Shown here one piece after another: positions 1-7,983 of a stretch of DNA of 64,000 nt (its first letter is position 1; every line of letters starts with the position of its first letter). Source of the stretch: Henriciella marina DSM 19595 (GTDB taxonomy: Bacteria > Pseudomonadota > Alphaproteobacteria > Caulobacterales > Hyphomonadaceae); the NCBI RefSeq assembly GCF_000376805.1, contig NZ_AQXT01000002.1:2666001-2730000 (forward strand), written 5' to 3'. Below the pieces are notes generated by a model. That model saw nothing but the letters and a program-made list of their open reading frames with translations. It was not told the origin of the DNA and did not search any database. The position numbers and the translations under genes are program-made.

Positions 1-2
1 AT

Positions 3-224
3 GATTTTCGCTATGTCCGGGTCTTTGATTGCGGTGACAAGGCCGTGCTGGAATTCGAAACCGAGATGGACGGGGTGCACGTCAACGGCATCGACATGAT
101 CGAGTGGGATGAGGATGGTCTCATCACCGATTTCAAGGTCATGGTGCGGCCCCTCAAGGCGATCGAGACGGTGCACGCGTCGATGAAGGCGATGCTGGAG
201 CAGATGAAGGGCGCGCGCCGGTGA
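3..224 (+). CDS. NTF2/SnoaL-like protein, C-terminal part (5' end outside window)
   Basis: An open frame enters from the left edge and ends at TGA 222-224. The visible 73 residues (VRVFDCGDKAVLEFETEMDG ... GIDMIEWDEDGLITDFKVMV) have the alternating strand pattern and the 'D-x-I-E-W-D-E-D-G-L-I' turn typical of the nuclear transport factor 2 / SnoaL-like fold. Members include ketosteroid isomerase-like enzymes and many binding proteins of unknown ligand, so no reaction is assigned. The last codons overlap the GTG start of the next gene, which suggests translational coupling. The true start is not visible. Confidence 0.75.
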   Translation, partial: DFRYVRVFDCGDKAVLEFETEMDGVHVNGIDMIEWDEDGLITDFKVMVRPLKAIETVHASMKAMLEQMKGARR

Positions 225-769
225 TCGCGCGGCCCGTACCGGTCATCCTGACTGAGCGACTGAAGCTGCGCGCGCATGAGGCGTCGGATTTCAGGGCGCT
301 GGCGACCCATTGGAGCCACCCGGAGACGATCCGCTTTATCGGCGGCACGGCCCGTTCCGAGCAGGATGTCTGGTCGCGCAATGTGCTGCGCAACCGGGGG
401 CTCTGGGAGGTGCTCGGCTATGGCTACTGGCTGGTTGAGGAGCGCCGGACAGGAGCTTTTGTCGGCGAGGTCGGCTTTGCAGACTTTCACCGCGAGACCG
501 AGCCGAGCTTCTGGGGCGTGCCGGAATGTGGCTGGGTGATTTCGCCGGAGCGGTTCGGAAGGGGTTATGCCAGCGAGGCCGTGAAGGCGGCGCATGACTG
601 GCTGGATGAGGCCTCTGGCGAGGAGAAATGCTGCTGCATTATCGACCATGACAACGCCGCCTCGATCAGGATTGCCGGGAAGATGGGCTATGTCCAGCAA
701 GGCACCGTCCGCTTCAATGGCGAGGATGTGATGTATTTCGAGCGTGCCAAGGGCGGCTTCACAGCCTAG
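221..769 (+). CDS. GNAT family N-acetyltransferase (RimJ/RimL type)
   Basis: The 182-residue protein begins 'ILTERLKLRAHEASDF', the usual opening of RimJ/RimL-type acetyltransferases. It continues with a GWVISPERFGRGYASEA acetyl-CoA-binding loop (R/Q-x-x-G-x-A equivalent) and ends with the 'N-x-A-S-x-R-x-A-x-K-x-G-Y' beta-bulge helix. These enzymes transfer acetyl from acetyl-CoA to an amine of a protein N-terminus or small molecule; the substrate cannot be told here. The GTG start overlaps the previous stop (GTGA, 221-224). A chance ORF in another frame inside it is ignored. Confidence 0.85.
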   Translation: MIARPVPVILTERLKLRAHEASDFRALATHWSHPETIRFIGGTARSEQDVWSRNVLRNRGLWEVLGYGYWLVEERRTGAFVGEVGFADFHRETEPSFWGVPECGWVISPERFGRGYASEAVKAAHDWLDEASGEEKCCCIIDHDNAASIRIAGKMGYVQQGTVRFNGEDVMYFERAKGGFTA

Positions 770-802
770 GAATCGCCTCAAATCAGAACTAGGTTCAACG
801 TC

Positions 803-1765
803 ATGCCAACGACATATCTCGATTTTGAAAAGCCCATTGCCGAGCTTGAGACCAAGATTGCCGAGCTTGAAGCGGTGTCCCAGCAGGGCGAAGGTCCGTC
901 GATTTCCGATGAACTGAAGAAGCTCAAGGACAAGGCGGCCAAGCAGCTGAAGGACACGTATTCCTCGCTGACGCCATGGCGCAAGACGCAGGTTGCGCGC
1001 CATCCGGAACGCCCGCACTTCAGTGATTATATCGAGCATCTGTTCGACGACTTCCAGGAGCTCGCCGGCGACCGTGTCTTTGGGAATGACGAGGCGGTTA
1101 TCGGGGGTCTTGCGACTTTCCGCGGCCAGAGCGTCGTTATCATGGGCCACGAAAAAGGCCGCAATACCGAAAGCCGCCTGCGCCATAATTTCGGCATGGC
1201 GCATCCGGAGGGCTATCGCAAAGCGGTGCGCCTCATGGATCTGGCCGACAAGTTCAAGCTGCCGGTTCTCTCCTTCGTCGATACGGCAGGCGCATTTCCC
1301 GGCAAGGCCGGCGAAGAACGCGGCCAGGCCGAAGCGATTGCGCGGTCAACCGAACGCTGCCTGACGCTGACCGTGCCGATGGTTTCGCTGATTATCGGTG
1401 AGGGCGGCTCTGGCGGGGCCATTGCCATTGCGGCGGCCAACAAGGTGCTGATGATGGAGCATTCCATCTATTCAGTGATTTCGCCTGAAGGCTGCGCATC
1501 GATCCTCTACCGCGACTCTGCCAAGGCGCGCGACGCGGCAGAAGCCATGAAGATCACGTCGGAAGACCTTCTGAAGCTGAAAATCGTCGATGCAGTCGTA
1601 AAAGAGCCGCTCGGCGGGGCGCACCGCGATCCGCAGCGGGCTGTCAGCCAGGCTGGCAAGACAATCGAAAAAGCGCTCGGCGACCTGGAAGGCCTCTCGC
1701 CTGCAGAATTGAAGCGCCAACGGCGTGAGCGCTTCTACGCGATCGGACGCGAAGGCCTGAACTAG
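803..1765 (+). CDS. accA: Acetyl-CoA carboxylase carboxyltransferase, alpha subunit
   Basis: The 320-residue protein matches AccA in full length. A coiled N-terminal helix region (EKPIAELETKIAELE) leads into 'HPERPHFSDYIEHLFDDFQEL' and the crotonase-fold carboxyltransferase core with 'VIMGHEKGRNT', 'SFVDTAGAFPG' and 'GEGGSGGAIAIA'. With AccD it moves the carboxyl group from carboxybiotin to acetyl-CoA, making malonyl-CoA for fatty-acid synthesis in the cytoplasm. AccD is not nearby, which is common in bacteria. A 397-residue frame on the opposite strand is a shadow of this gene. Confidence 0.98.
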   Translation: MPTTYLDFEKPIAELETKIAELEAVSQQGEGPSISDELKKLKDKAAKQLKDTYSSLTPWRKTQVARHPERPHFSDYIEHLFDDFQELAGDRVFGNDEAVIGGLATFRGQSVVIMGHEKGRNTESRLRHNFGMAHPEGYRKAVRLMDLADKFKLPVLSFVDTAGAFPGKAGEERGQAEAIARSTERCLTLTVPMVSLIIGEGGSGGAIAIAAANKVLMMEHSIYSVISPEGCASILYRDSAKARDAAEAMKITSEDLLKLKIVDAVVKEPLGGAHRDPQRAVSQAGKTIEKALGDLEGLSPAELKRQRRERFYAIGREGLN

Positions 1766-1825
1766 GATCGACGCGTCCACAATCGACAAAGGCAGGCCAC
1801 GTCCGCGCCCTCATGGGAGACAAGT

Positions 1826-1839
1826 CCGGGACGGCCCGG
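1826..1839 (+). promoter_or_regulatory. GC hairpin with ACGG loop in the SMR leader; possible half of a guanidine-II riboswitch
   Basis: Stem CCGGG (1826-1830), loop ACGG (1831-1834), stem CCCGG (1835-1839), lying 23 bp before the start of an SMR/SugE-type gene. Guanidine-II (mini-ykkC) riboswitches consist of two such hairpins with ACGR loops upstream of guanidinium exporters. Only one matching hairpin is seen here; the upstream 60 bases contain ACGC and ACGT but no second paired ACGR loop. The assignment is therefore tentative. Confidence 0.3.
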
Positions 1840-1862
1840 CACTTTTCTGATGGGGGCATGTC

Positions 1863-2183
1863 TTGGCGTGGATCATCCTTTTTATTGCCGGACTGCTTGA
1901 GGTGGTCTGGGCCTATTTCATGAAACAGTCGGCCGGGTTCACCCGGCTCTGGCCGAGCGTCATCACGCTGACGGCGATGACTGGCAGCTTTGCGCTTCTG
2001 TCTTGGTCGATGCGCGTCCTGCCGCTCGGGACCGCCTATACGGTCTGGACGGGGATCGGGGCCGTCGGGGCGTTTGCGCTCGGTGTCATGTTTCTGGGCG
2101 AAAGCCTGAACCTGATGCGGCTGACGGCGGCGCTGCTGATCCTGTCTGGCCTGGTGCTGATGCGGCTTTCGGCCACCAGCTGA
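1863..2183 (+). CDS. SMR family transporter of the SugE/Gdx type
   Basis: The 106-residue, four-helix membrane protein starts AWIILFIAGLLEVVWAYFMK, carrying the essential membrane glutamate in helix 1. The family motifs 'LPLGTAYTVWTGIGAVGA' and 'GESLNLMRL' follow. The GLLEVVWA and W-T-G-I-G-A-V-G-A pattern resembles SugE/Gdx, which export guanidinium in exchange for protons, more than EmrE-type drug pumps. The start is TTG at 1863: the only ATG nearby (1858) is out of frame and an in-frame TGA lies at 1848-1850. A G-rich ribosome binding site (1852-1856) precedes it. A hairpin at 1826-1839 may regulate it. Confidence 0.88.
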   Translation: MAWIILFIAGLLEVVWAYFMKQSAGFTRLWPSVITLTAMTGSFALLSWSMRVLPLGTAYTVWTGIGAVGAFALGVMFLGESLNLMRLTAALLILSGLVLMRLSATS

Positions 2184-2193
2184 GTTTGCCTTG

Positions 2194-3303
2194 TCAGGCT
2201 TCCGCCCGTTCTTCTGCGCCCGACAATAGCAAAGCGATAATATCCGAGCGTGTCAGGATCCCGACGGGTTTATCGCCATCGGTGATGAGGATGCTCTGAA
2301 TGCCATTCTTCGCAAAGCGGTTGAGCAGTGTGCCCACAGGCGCTGAGGATGGCGCGGTTGGATCTGGTCTCCTCATGAGGCTACCCGCGTTGACCTGAGC
2401 GTTCTTCAACCGGCTCGGGCGCTTTACTTGAGTAATGGCCTCAATGAGATCGCTTTCCCTTATATTGCCAGTCAGACGGCCATCACCCGAAATGACGGGC
2501 AGGCTCTTCAGGCCATGGGTTCGGAAAAGCCTGATAATCTGTTCGAGTGGATCGTCAGGACGGACCATAATAAGCGGGGTGGACATGACATCTCTGCAGC
2601 TGACGCCGTCAAAACGATGATGCGCCGCCTCTTCTTCGGCGGCTGCCAGCAACCGGCTGAGATCCGCGATGCCCATATTGGGCGACTGGTTGAAGCGTTG
2701 AAGCAGATCGGCGAGCTCCGCACTCGATAGTCCGAGACGCAGCTCACGGGTCTTGTTTTCTGGCGGAAGCCTGAAGGGATAAACGCGCCCCGTAAGTCGG
2801 TTATAGACTATGCCGGTCAGCACCAGGGCCACGGTCAGGGCGCCTACCGGGATGAAGGCAAACGCGAAACCGGTTTCGAGAATCGTTGTGCGTTCGACTG
2901 CGGCGAGGAGAGCCACGGCTCCTCCGGGCGGGTGAAGGCTTTTTGTCAGGAACATGAAAAGAATGGTCAGCCCGACTGCAAGTGCGGGCGCCCAGGCCGG
3001 CGGCGCAAGCAGGACAACGGCGACAGCAACAAGTCCGGACACCACATTTCCGATGATGGCAGACCATGGCTGTGCCAGCGGCGAGTTCGGCACGGCAAAG
3101 ACCAGAACCGCAGATGCCCCCAGCGGTGCTATGAGATAGAGAGGCAAATCCCAGGGCGCGGGCAGCAATAGGGTGAACAAGGTGCAAACCCCGATCCCCA
3201 CGAATGCGCCGAAGGATGCACGTAGCGCCTCTGTCTTTCTGGCCGGTGGAAGGGCAGGCAGAAAATGTCGGAAGAGTGCCGCCGCGCGTTGCCCAAAAGA
3301 CAT
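2194..3303 (-). CDS. HPP family membrane protein with C-terminal CBS pair
   Basis: The 369-residue protein has an N-terminal membrane region of four to five helices with the signature 'SLHPPGGAVALLA' that names the HPP domain. A linker follows, then two CBS motifs (about residues 235-365: 'CRDVMSTPLIMVRPDDPLEQ' and 'AKNGIQSILITDGDKPVGIL'). HPP proteins in cyanobacteria and plants have been linked to nitrite transport across membranes. CBS pairs bind adenine nucleotides and gate transport. The precise substrate here is unknown. It converges with the SMR gene with an 10-bp gap. Confidence 0.85.
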   Translation of the reverse strand: MSFGQRAAALFRHFLPALPPARKTEALRASFGAFVGIGVCTLFTLLLPAPWDLPLYLIAPLGASAVLVFAVPNSPLAQPWSAIIGNVVSGLVAVAVVLLAPPAWAPALAVGLTILFMFLTKSLHPPGGAVALLAAVERTTILETGFAFAFIPVGALTVALVLTGIVYNRLTGRVYPFRLPPENKTRELRLGLSSAELADLLQRFNQSPNMGIADLSRLLAAAEEEAAHHRFDGVSCRDVMSTPLIMVRPDDPLEQIIRLFRTHGLKSLPVISGDGRLTGNIRESDLIEAITQVKRPSRLKNAQVNAGSLMRRPDPTAPSSAPVGTLLNRFAKNGIQSILITDGDKPVGILTRSDIIALLLSGAEERAEA

Positions 3304-3455
3304 GCTTGTACTCCTCGCCAGCCCGGTGACGCCTTTCTCAACGACGCTGGATCGTCAAATACGATTGGGGTCAAGAGGCCTGGCTGGAACGTGCGTCGGG
3401 TGCAGGCATGCCTACCTGTTGCAAGGAACGCTCATTTGCAGCGTCTCGTGCGCGC

Positions 3456-3875
3456 TTACCAGCGTTCGCCATCACTTATGGCGATAGCGGATCGCCTGAA
3501 ATCGAACGCGCCTTCACCGATCCAGCTTTTGCCGTCCGGGAACTGGACTTCGATGCCCTTCAGGTCGTCAGGGTCGAACAGGCGCATATTCACGCCCACC
3601 ATGTCGTCAGTGCCGTGCTCGCGCTTGAACGCGTCCGTCCGCACCCAGTGGGTCGTCGATGCGCAGGATTTGCAGGAATGGACTTCGACCGCGGCGAGCG
3701 GTTTGTCGGTACGGGTGAAGGAGGTGGTCGGACCGCTCGTGGTTAGCGAGGCTGGCGGGAAATAGCCCCATGCCCCGCCCGACTTGCGACAGAGGCTGCA
3801 ATTACAGTCGAAAATGAAGTCAGGCTTGCGGTCGATCGTGACGCTTACGCCGCCACAGAAACAGGTCGAGGTCAT
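3456..3875 (-). CDS. GFA / CENP-V domain protein
   Basis: The 139-residue protein carries the zinc-binding cysteine pattern of the GFA (glutathione-dependent formaldehyde-activating enzyme-like) family: C-x-C-G near the N-terminus, 'CNCSLCRKSGG' about residues 24-34, and 'CKSC' about 68-71. The family's structural zinc site is clear. The proposed glutathione-formaldehyde activity has been doubted for the founding member, so no reaction is assigned. The gene has its own ATG at 3875. It is transcribed away from the HPP gene's promoter side and stands alone. Confidence 0.85.
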   Translation of the reverse strand: MTSTCFCGGVSVTIDRKPDFIFDCNCSLCRKSGGAWGYFPPASLTTSGPTTSFTRTDKPLAAVEVHSCKSCASTTHWVRTDAFKREHGTDDMVGVNMRLFDPDDLKGIEVQFPDGKSWIGEGAFDFRRSAIAISDGERW

Positions 3876-3905
3876 TGATAATCTTTCTTCCGGTGCGGAG
3901 CCTTT

Positions 3906-4160
3906 TCAGGCGTCCGAACAGTCCACGCAGCTTTCAATGGTGGGGTCACCATCGAGTCGGCCAAAGCCGATCTCGTCGCCGCAATAGAGGCAATAGCCGA
4001 ACTTGCCAAAGTCGAGACGCTTCAGCGCCGCCTCGATACGGTTGAGGTCAACGCCGGCCTCTTGGGCTGGATCACAAACTGGTTGATCCCCCCCAATCAA
4101 CTGATTGGTGCGGTGTCGCGGTTTTAATTGATTGTGCCAAAACCCCATTGGTGACTTCAT
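3906..4160 (-). CDS. Small DksA/TraR-type C4 zinc-finger protein
   Basis: The C-terminus has the DksA/TraR C4 finger: CLYC, 17 residues, CVDC, preceded by 'RIEAALKRLDFGKFGYC', the helix that enters the finger in this family. Members bind the secondary channel of RNA polymerase or act as general zinc-finger proteins. The coiled-coil tip of full-length DksA is absent, so this is a short paralogue. ATG 4160 has an AGG-type ribosome site. ATG 4148 or an upstream TTG (4196) are alternatives, and the N-terminal 30 residues look unconserved, so the start is uncertain. Confidence 0.7.
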   Translation of the reverse strand: MKSPMGFWHNQLKPRHRTNQLIGGDQPVCDPAQEAGVDLNRIEAALKRLDFGKFGYCLYCGDEIGFGRLDGDPTIESCVDCSDA

Positions 4161-4187
4161 GGAATTGAGCCTGCGCGCTGTTTTAAG

Positions 4188-4209
4188 TCTTGGCAAGGGG
4201 TAGCCAAGA
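4188..4209. promoter_or_regulatory. Inverted repeat between divergent genes
   Basis: TCTTGGC (4188-4194) and GCCAAGA (4203-4209) form a perfect 7-bp inverted repeat. It lies between the DksA-like gene (leftward) and the ABC exporter operon (rightward). No U-run follows on either strand, so it reads better as an operator or cruciform than a terminator. No regulator is suggested by the sequence. Confidence 0.25.
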
Positions 4210-4262
4210 AACGGGCGCTTGGATTATCGATTGTCGAGAAGTCTTCGCTTCCTGGAGGGATT

Positions 4263-5225
4263 ATGGGGCCTGCGCCACTCGAACTCGACGCCGTCACGAA
4301 GCGCTTCGGTAGCTTCACGGCCGTCCGCGATCTCAGCATGAGCGTGCCGAAGGGGAGCATTGTCGGGTTTCTCGGCCCGAATGGGGCAGGCAAATCGACC
4401 AGTCTTCGCATGTCGCTTGGCGTGCTCAGCCCCGATGAGGGACAGGTGAACCTCTTTGGGGCGCCGCCCAATATTGAGAGCCTGCGCCATGTCGGCTTCC
4501 TTCCGGAAGAACGCGGCCTCTACAAGAAGATGAGCCCGCGGGCGATTATCTCCTACTTCGCGCGCCTGAAAGGCATGGGCGCCAGCGAAAGCCGCAAGCG
4601 GGCCGATGAGATGCTGGAGCGAATGGGGCTTGGCGAATTTGCACGGTCACGTGTGTCAAAACTCTCCAAAGGCATGTCGCAGAAGGTGCAGATCCTCGCC
4701 TCGCTTGCCCACCAGCCTGATTTCCTGATCCTCGATGAACCGTTCTCCGGCCTCGACCCAGTCAACCAGCAGGGCCTCGAAGACATGATCATCGAGGAAC
4801 ACAAGCGCGGCGCCACGATCCTGTTTTCAACTCATGTCATGGAGCATGCCGAAAGGCTGTGCGATTCCATCGTCATGATGGCGCGCGGCCGGAAGGTATT
4901 TGACGGGACACTTGATGAGGCGTTCGGGGCGCTTGGCCGAGCAGTCCTGATCGGGGTGTCCGATGGGTTTGACCTTGATGCCGCACTGAAGCCGAAAGGT
5001 TTCGAGATCAATGAGCGCAGCGGCGATATCTGGCGGGTCAGGCTGCCTGCGGGCAGGGATGCGCAGGATGCGCTGCGCGCCGCCATTGATGCGGGCGCGC
5101 CGATCACGAGTTTCCGGCCGGAAGATGCCAAGCTTCGCGATGTCTTCGTCTCGCTCGTCTCCGAGGCAGAGGCCGAAGACCTTCGCCAGTCACTTGCCGC
5201 CGATGCAGCAAGGAAAGCCGCATGA
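4263..5225 (+). CDS. ABC transporter ATP-binding protein (NatA type)
   Basis: The 320-residue nucleotide-binding subunit has Walker A 'GPNGAGKST' (about 38-46), a modified signature 'LSKGMSQKVQ', Walker B 'FLILDEPFSGLDP' and the switch histidine in 'FSTHVMEHAE'. The last 90 residues form the DUF4162-like tail common to NatA/CcmA-type exporters. The stop overlaps the ATG of the permease gene by 4 bp (5222-5225), so the two form one exporter. Family members extrude sodium, drugs or lipids; the cargo here is not evident. The start is ATG 4263, 4 bases after a GGAGGGA-rich site. Confidence 0.93.
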   Translation: MGPAPLELDAVTKRFGSFTAVRDLSMSVPKGSIVGFLGPNGAGKSTSLRMSLGVLSPDEGQVNLFGAPPNIESLRHVGFLPEERGLYKKMSPRAIISYFARLKGMGASESRKRADEMLERMGLGEFARSRVSKLSKGMSQKVQILASLAHQPDFLILDEPFSGLDPVNQQGLEDMIIEEHKRGATILFSTHVMEHAERLCDSIVMMARGRKVFDGTLDEAFGALGRAVLIGVSDGFDLDAALKPKGFEINERSGDIWRVRLPAGRDAQDALRAAIDAGAPITSFRPEDAKLRDVFVSLVSEAEAEDLRQSLAADAARKAA

Positions 5226-6679
5226 TCCGTTCCATCTATCTCGTCGCGCGCCGTGATTATCTTGGCTATGTGCAGGCCTGGGGATTCTGGCTTGGCCTGC
5301 TTCTTACGCCGCTCCTGCTGACGGCGGGCATCATGGCGCCAAGCTGGGCTGAGAACTCACAGCCAACGCGCTATTACACTGTCGTCGAAACCGGCAATGC
5401 CTTCTCCACCGCGCTTCGTGCAGAGGTGGATGAGACGCGCGCCGCGACCGCAAGGCTGAGCCTCGATCCGGCAAGCATTGTTGGCGGAAGCGACCCGAAT
5501 GAGGCGCTCACCACCTTCGATGAGGCATTGGATGAGGGCGCCTCAGTCGAAGAGGCCCTGGAACGTGCCGGGGCGCCGGCGATCGACCTGCCGCAGGCTG
5601 GATTTGTCTATATCGACCCGCCCGCCAGCACGCAGGAGGCGCTGACCCCCTATCTTCTCGGTGACAGTGAGATCGAGACGCCCGAGGGCCCGCAGCCGCT
5701 TTTCGCCGCGATCTTCGTTCCGGACGGCGACGGCGAGATCCAGTACTGGAGCGAGAATGTCACCTCCGACACGCTGTTGCGCCGGGCCCAGTCGGCAGAG
5801 CAGACGCTGGCCGAGCGGCGGGTCTTCGAGGCAGCTGGTGTCAATCCGGCTCTGCTGCGACAGGCCGAGCAGGACACCCGCCCGATTACCGAGCGCCGGG
5901 CCCGCCCCGCCTCGGCCGAAGCCGGGTCGCAGGTCACGATGGACGACAGGGCGCCCTTCTATGCGTCGGTGCTGATGGCCTTCATGCTCTGGTTCCTGAT
6001 CTTTTCGGTCGTGAACTATCTGCTCATGGGGACGATAGAGGAGCGGTCGAACAAGATTTTTGATAGCCTTCTGACATCGGTGAAGCTGCCGCATATGCTG
6101 GCGGGCAAGCTGCTCGCCGTGTTGGCTGTGGCGCTGACGCTGATGGGGGTCTGGGCGATTGGCACCGCGATCATGGCAACCGTGTTTGGCGACATGATCG
6201 ATCCGGGTATTCGCGGGCCGCTCTTTACGGTGCTTGGCTCTGTGGGCGATATCCAGCTTCTGATCCCGGCGCTGCTCAGCTTTGTGCTTGGCTATCTCAT
6301 GTATGGCGCGATCTTCCTGGCGCTCGGCTCGCTCTGCGACACGATCCAGGAAGCCCAGACGCTGATGACCCCGCTGATCGTCATGCTGATGGTGCCAATG
6401 TTCATGATCACGGTGGCGATTTCCGACCCGGAGTCGCCGATCATCTCAGTCATGAGCTGGGTGCCCGTCTTCACGCCCTTCCTGCTCATCCTGCGCATTC
6501 CGACCGTGCTCCCCCTCTGGGAGATTACGGGCCTGCTTGTGCTGATGATCGCGTCGTCGCTTCTGGTCCTGTGGCTCGCGGCGCGCGTCTACATGGCTGG
6601 CGCGGTGCACGGCGCAGGTGTCGGCGATATCGGCAAATGGATTGGCAAGATCATACCGGGGAAGAAGTCGAAGGCTTGA
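5222..6679 (+). CDS. ABC-2 type permease (NatB type)
   Basis: The 485-residue partner of the upstream ATPase has one N-terminal membrane segment (about 18-40) followed by a long hydrophilic loop of roughly 200 residues outside the membrane. Five or six membrane segments follow in the second half, starting 'FYASVLMAFMLWFLIFSVVN' and including 'GTIEERSNKIFDSLLTSV'. That large loop plus the E-E-R-x-N-K motif is the layout of ABC2_membrane_3/NatB permeases. The 4-bp ATGA overlap with the ATPase implies equimolar translation. Confidence 0.9.
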   Translation: MIRSIYLVARRDYLGYVQAWGFWLGLLLTPLLLTAGIMAPSWAENSQPTRYYTVVETGNAFSTALRAEVDETRAATARLSLDPASIVGGSDPNEALTTFDEALDEGASVEEALERAGAPAIDLPQAGFVYIDPPASTQEALTPYLLGDSEIETPEGPQPLFAAIFVPDGDGEIQYWSENVTSDTLLRRAQSAEQTLAERRVFEAAGVNPALLRQAEQDTRPITERRARPASAEAGSQVTMDDRAPFYASVLMAFMLWFLIFSVVNYLLMGTIEERSNKIFDSLLTSVKLPHMLAGKLLAVLAVALTLMGVWAIGTAIMATVFGDMIDPGIRGPLFTVLGSVGDIQLLIPALLSFVLGYLMYGAIFLALGSLCDTIQEAQTLMTPLIVMLMVPMFMITVAISDPESPIISVMSWVPVFTPFLLILRIPTVLPLWEITGLLVLMIASSLLVLWLAARVYMAGAVHGAGVGDIGKWIGKIIPGKKSKA

Positions 6680-6819
6680 GGGTGAAGCGCGCTTCGCGCG
6701 CACTGAGTTACGTCGCAATAAAGGCGTCACCCTCGACCGCGCAGCGGTCTGAGGGTCTATCGCCAGCCATCTCCGCAAGAGCGACGACCGGTTTGAGCTT
6801 CGGATATGAATAGCCAGTC

Positions 6820-6885
6820 CATGGTTCGACTTCGCTCACCATGTCGCGCTGTGTTTGCCGACATGGTGAGCGAAGTCGAACCATG
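6820..6885. repeat. Perfect 27-bp inverted repeat (REP family copy A)
   Basis: Arms 6820-6846 and 6859-6885 are exact reverse complements around a 12-base loop. Each arm contains TTCGACTTCGCTCA, the core shared with four other places in the window (15872-15980, 20020-20106, 38001-38038, 43050-43093). It lies between the ABC permease and the rpsU terminator, so it could also end transcription of the ABC operon. It is a dispersed palindrome of unknown mobility. Confidence 0.85.
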
Positions 6886-6910
6886 AGTCACAGCCACATA
6901 TGCCGCCCAT

Positions 6911-6941
6911 GAAAAAACCCCTCCGGCGGGGCCGAAGGGGT
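6911..6941 (-). terminator. Rho-independent terminator of rpsU
   Basis: Read leftward, ACCCCT/AGGGGT with internal GGCC pairing forms a stable hairpin (6917-6941). It is followed by six U (A6912-6917 on the + strand), 30 bases after the rpsU stop codon. Confidence 0.85.
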
Positions 6942-6971
6942 CAATTTCACGCCAGATAGGCGGGCTGGTGT

Positions 6972-7229
6972 CTAGGCCAGACCCTCGCGCTGGGCGCGCT
7001 TACGAGCAAGTTTGCGAGCGCGGCGCACAGCTTCTGCTTTCTGGCGAGCCTTCTTTTCGGAAGGCTTTTCGAAATGCGTGCGGGATTTCATTTCCCGGAA
7101 GAGGCCTTCACGCTGCATTTTCTTTTTCAGCGCGCGAAGGGCTTGTTCGACATTGTTGTCGCGGACGACGATCTGTACGATGTTCAAATCTCCATTTGTT
7201 TTCCCAGCCGGTAGAGCCAACTGAGACAT
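6972..7229 (-). CDS. rpsU: 30S ribosomal protein S21
   Basis: The core '[20 protein letters not shown]' and the basic tail '[17 protein letters not shown]' are those of alphaproteobacterial S21, a small-subunit protein near the anti-Shine-Dalgarno region. Most homologues start right before VQIVVRDN. Here the frame opens 16 residues earlier at ATG 7229, which lacks a clear ribosome site. A TTG at 7187 would give the normal N-terminus, with GGAG only 2 bases upstream. The start is unresolved. COQ9 lies divergently, an arrangement conserved across alphaproteobacteria. Confidence 0.95.
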   Translation of the reverse strand: MSQLALPAGKTNGDLNIVQIVVRDNNVEQALRALKKKMQREGLFREMKSRTHFEKPSEKKARQKAEAVRRARKLARKRAQREGLA

Positions 7230-7306
7230 AGTCTGGCGTGATCAGATACTTGTGAAGGCGCGCCTATAACACCAATTTTTGAGCTTGCCTACTCCCGGAG
7301 CCAGCA

Positions 7307-7942
7307 ATGACAGCACAACGCCCGTCGATACGACTACAGGATAAGTGGCTCGATACGCTGCTTCCGCATGTGGCTGACATGGGGTGGACGGATCAGGCCG
7401 TTACTCTAGCAGCGCGCGAGGCCGGATTAAGTTCCGAAGAAACCGCACTGGCGGCCCCAAATGGCGTCAGCGATCTGCTTGAGCGCTTCTTCGACCGGGC
7501 CGAGGAGGACATGCAGGCAGCGCTGGAGGCCCAGGACCTCTCGGCGCTTCGCACCCATGAGAAAGTGGCAGCCGGCATCAGGGCCTGGCTGGGCGCGCTG
7601 GAGCCGCACCGCGAGGCGGTCAGGCGTGCGGCTGCGCGTGGTTTCCTGCCATGGAACGCGCCAGACGCCGCCCAGCGGACGTGGAAGACAGCCGATGCGA
7701 TCTGGACGGCGGCGGGTGACACGGCGACGGACTATAACCGGGAAACCAAGCGCGGCCTTCTGTCTGCGGTGCTGCCGACTATTGTGCTCTACTGGCAGAA
7801 TGAGCCCGATGAAGCCGACCTCGACGCGTTTATCGCGAAGCGCCTCGAGAATGCGATGACCTTCGGCAAGTGGGGTTCGAAGATCGCGAAGCCGGGTCTT
7901 GAGCTGCTGGACAGGTTGCGCGGGCGGGGAGACGCCGGGTAA
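7307..7942 (+). CDS. COQ9 family protein (rpsU-divergently transcribed)
   Basis: The 211-residue protein belongs to the COQ9 family, whose bacterial members are literally named for lying divergent to rpsU, as here. COQ9 is a lipid-binding TetR-fold protein that presents ubiquinone intermediates to the hydroxylase COQ7. Visible features are the N-terminal helical 'LLPHVADMGWTDQAVTLAAREAG' and the C-terminal 'LLSAVLPTIVLYWQNEPDE' and 'FIAKRLENAMTFGKW'. The C-terminal membrane-touching helix is expected in 'KIAKPGLELLDRLRG'. The role in ubiquinone synthesis is taken from the family. Confidence 0.9.
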   Translation: MTAQRPSIRLQDKWLDTLLPHVADMGWTDQAVTLAAREAGLSSEETALAAPNGVSDLLERFFDRAEEDMQAALEAQDLSALRTHEKVAAGIRAWLGALEPHREAVRRAAARGFLPWNAPDAAQRTWKTADAIWTAAGDTATDYNRETKRGLLSAVLPTIVLYWQNEPDEADLDAFIAKRLENAMTFGKWGSKIAKPGLELLDRLRGRGDAG

Positions 7943-7983
7943 GAGGGCCCGAAACGTCCCAATCAGACCACTGGATCGAAGGC

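Noticed and set aside
11-1204. 397-residue - strand frame
   Set aside because: Covers three real + strand genes and shows only arginine/leucine-rich shadow sequence.
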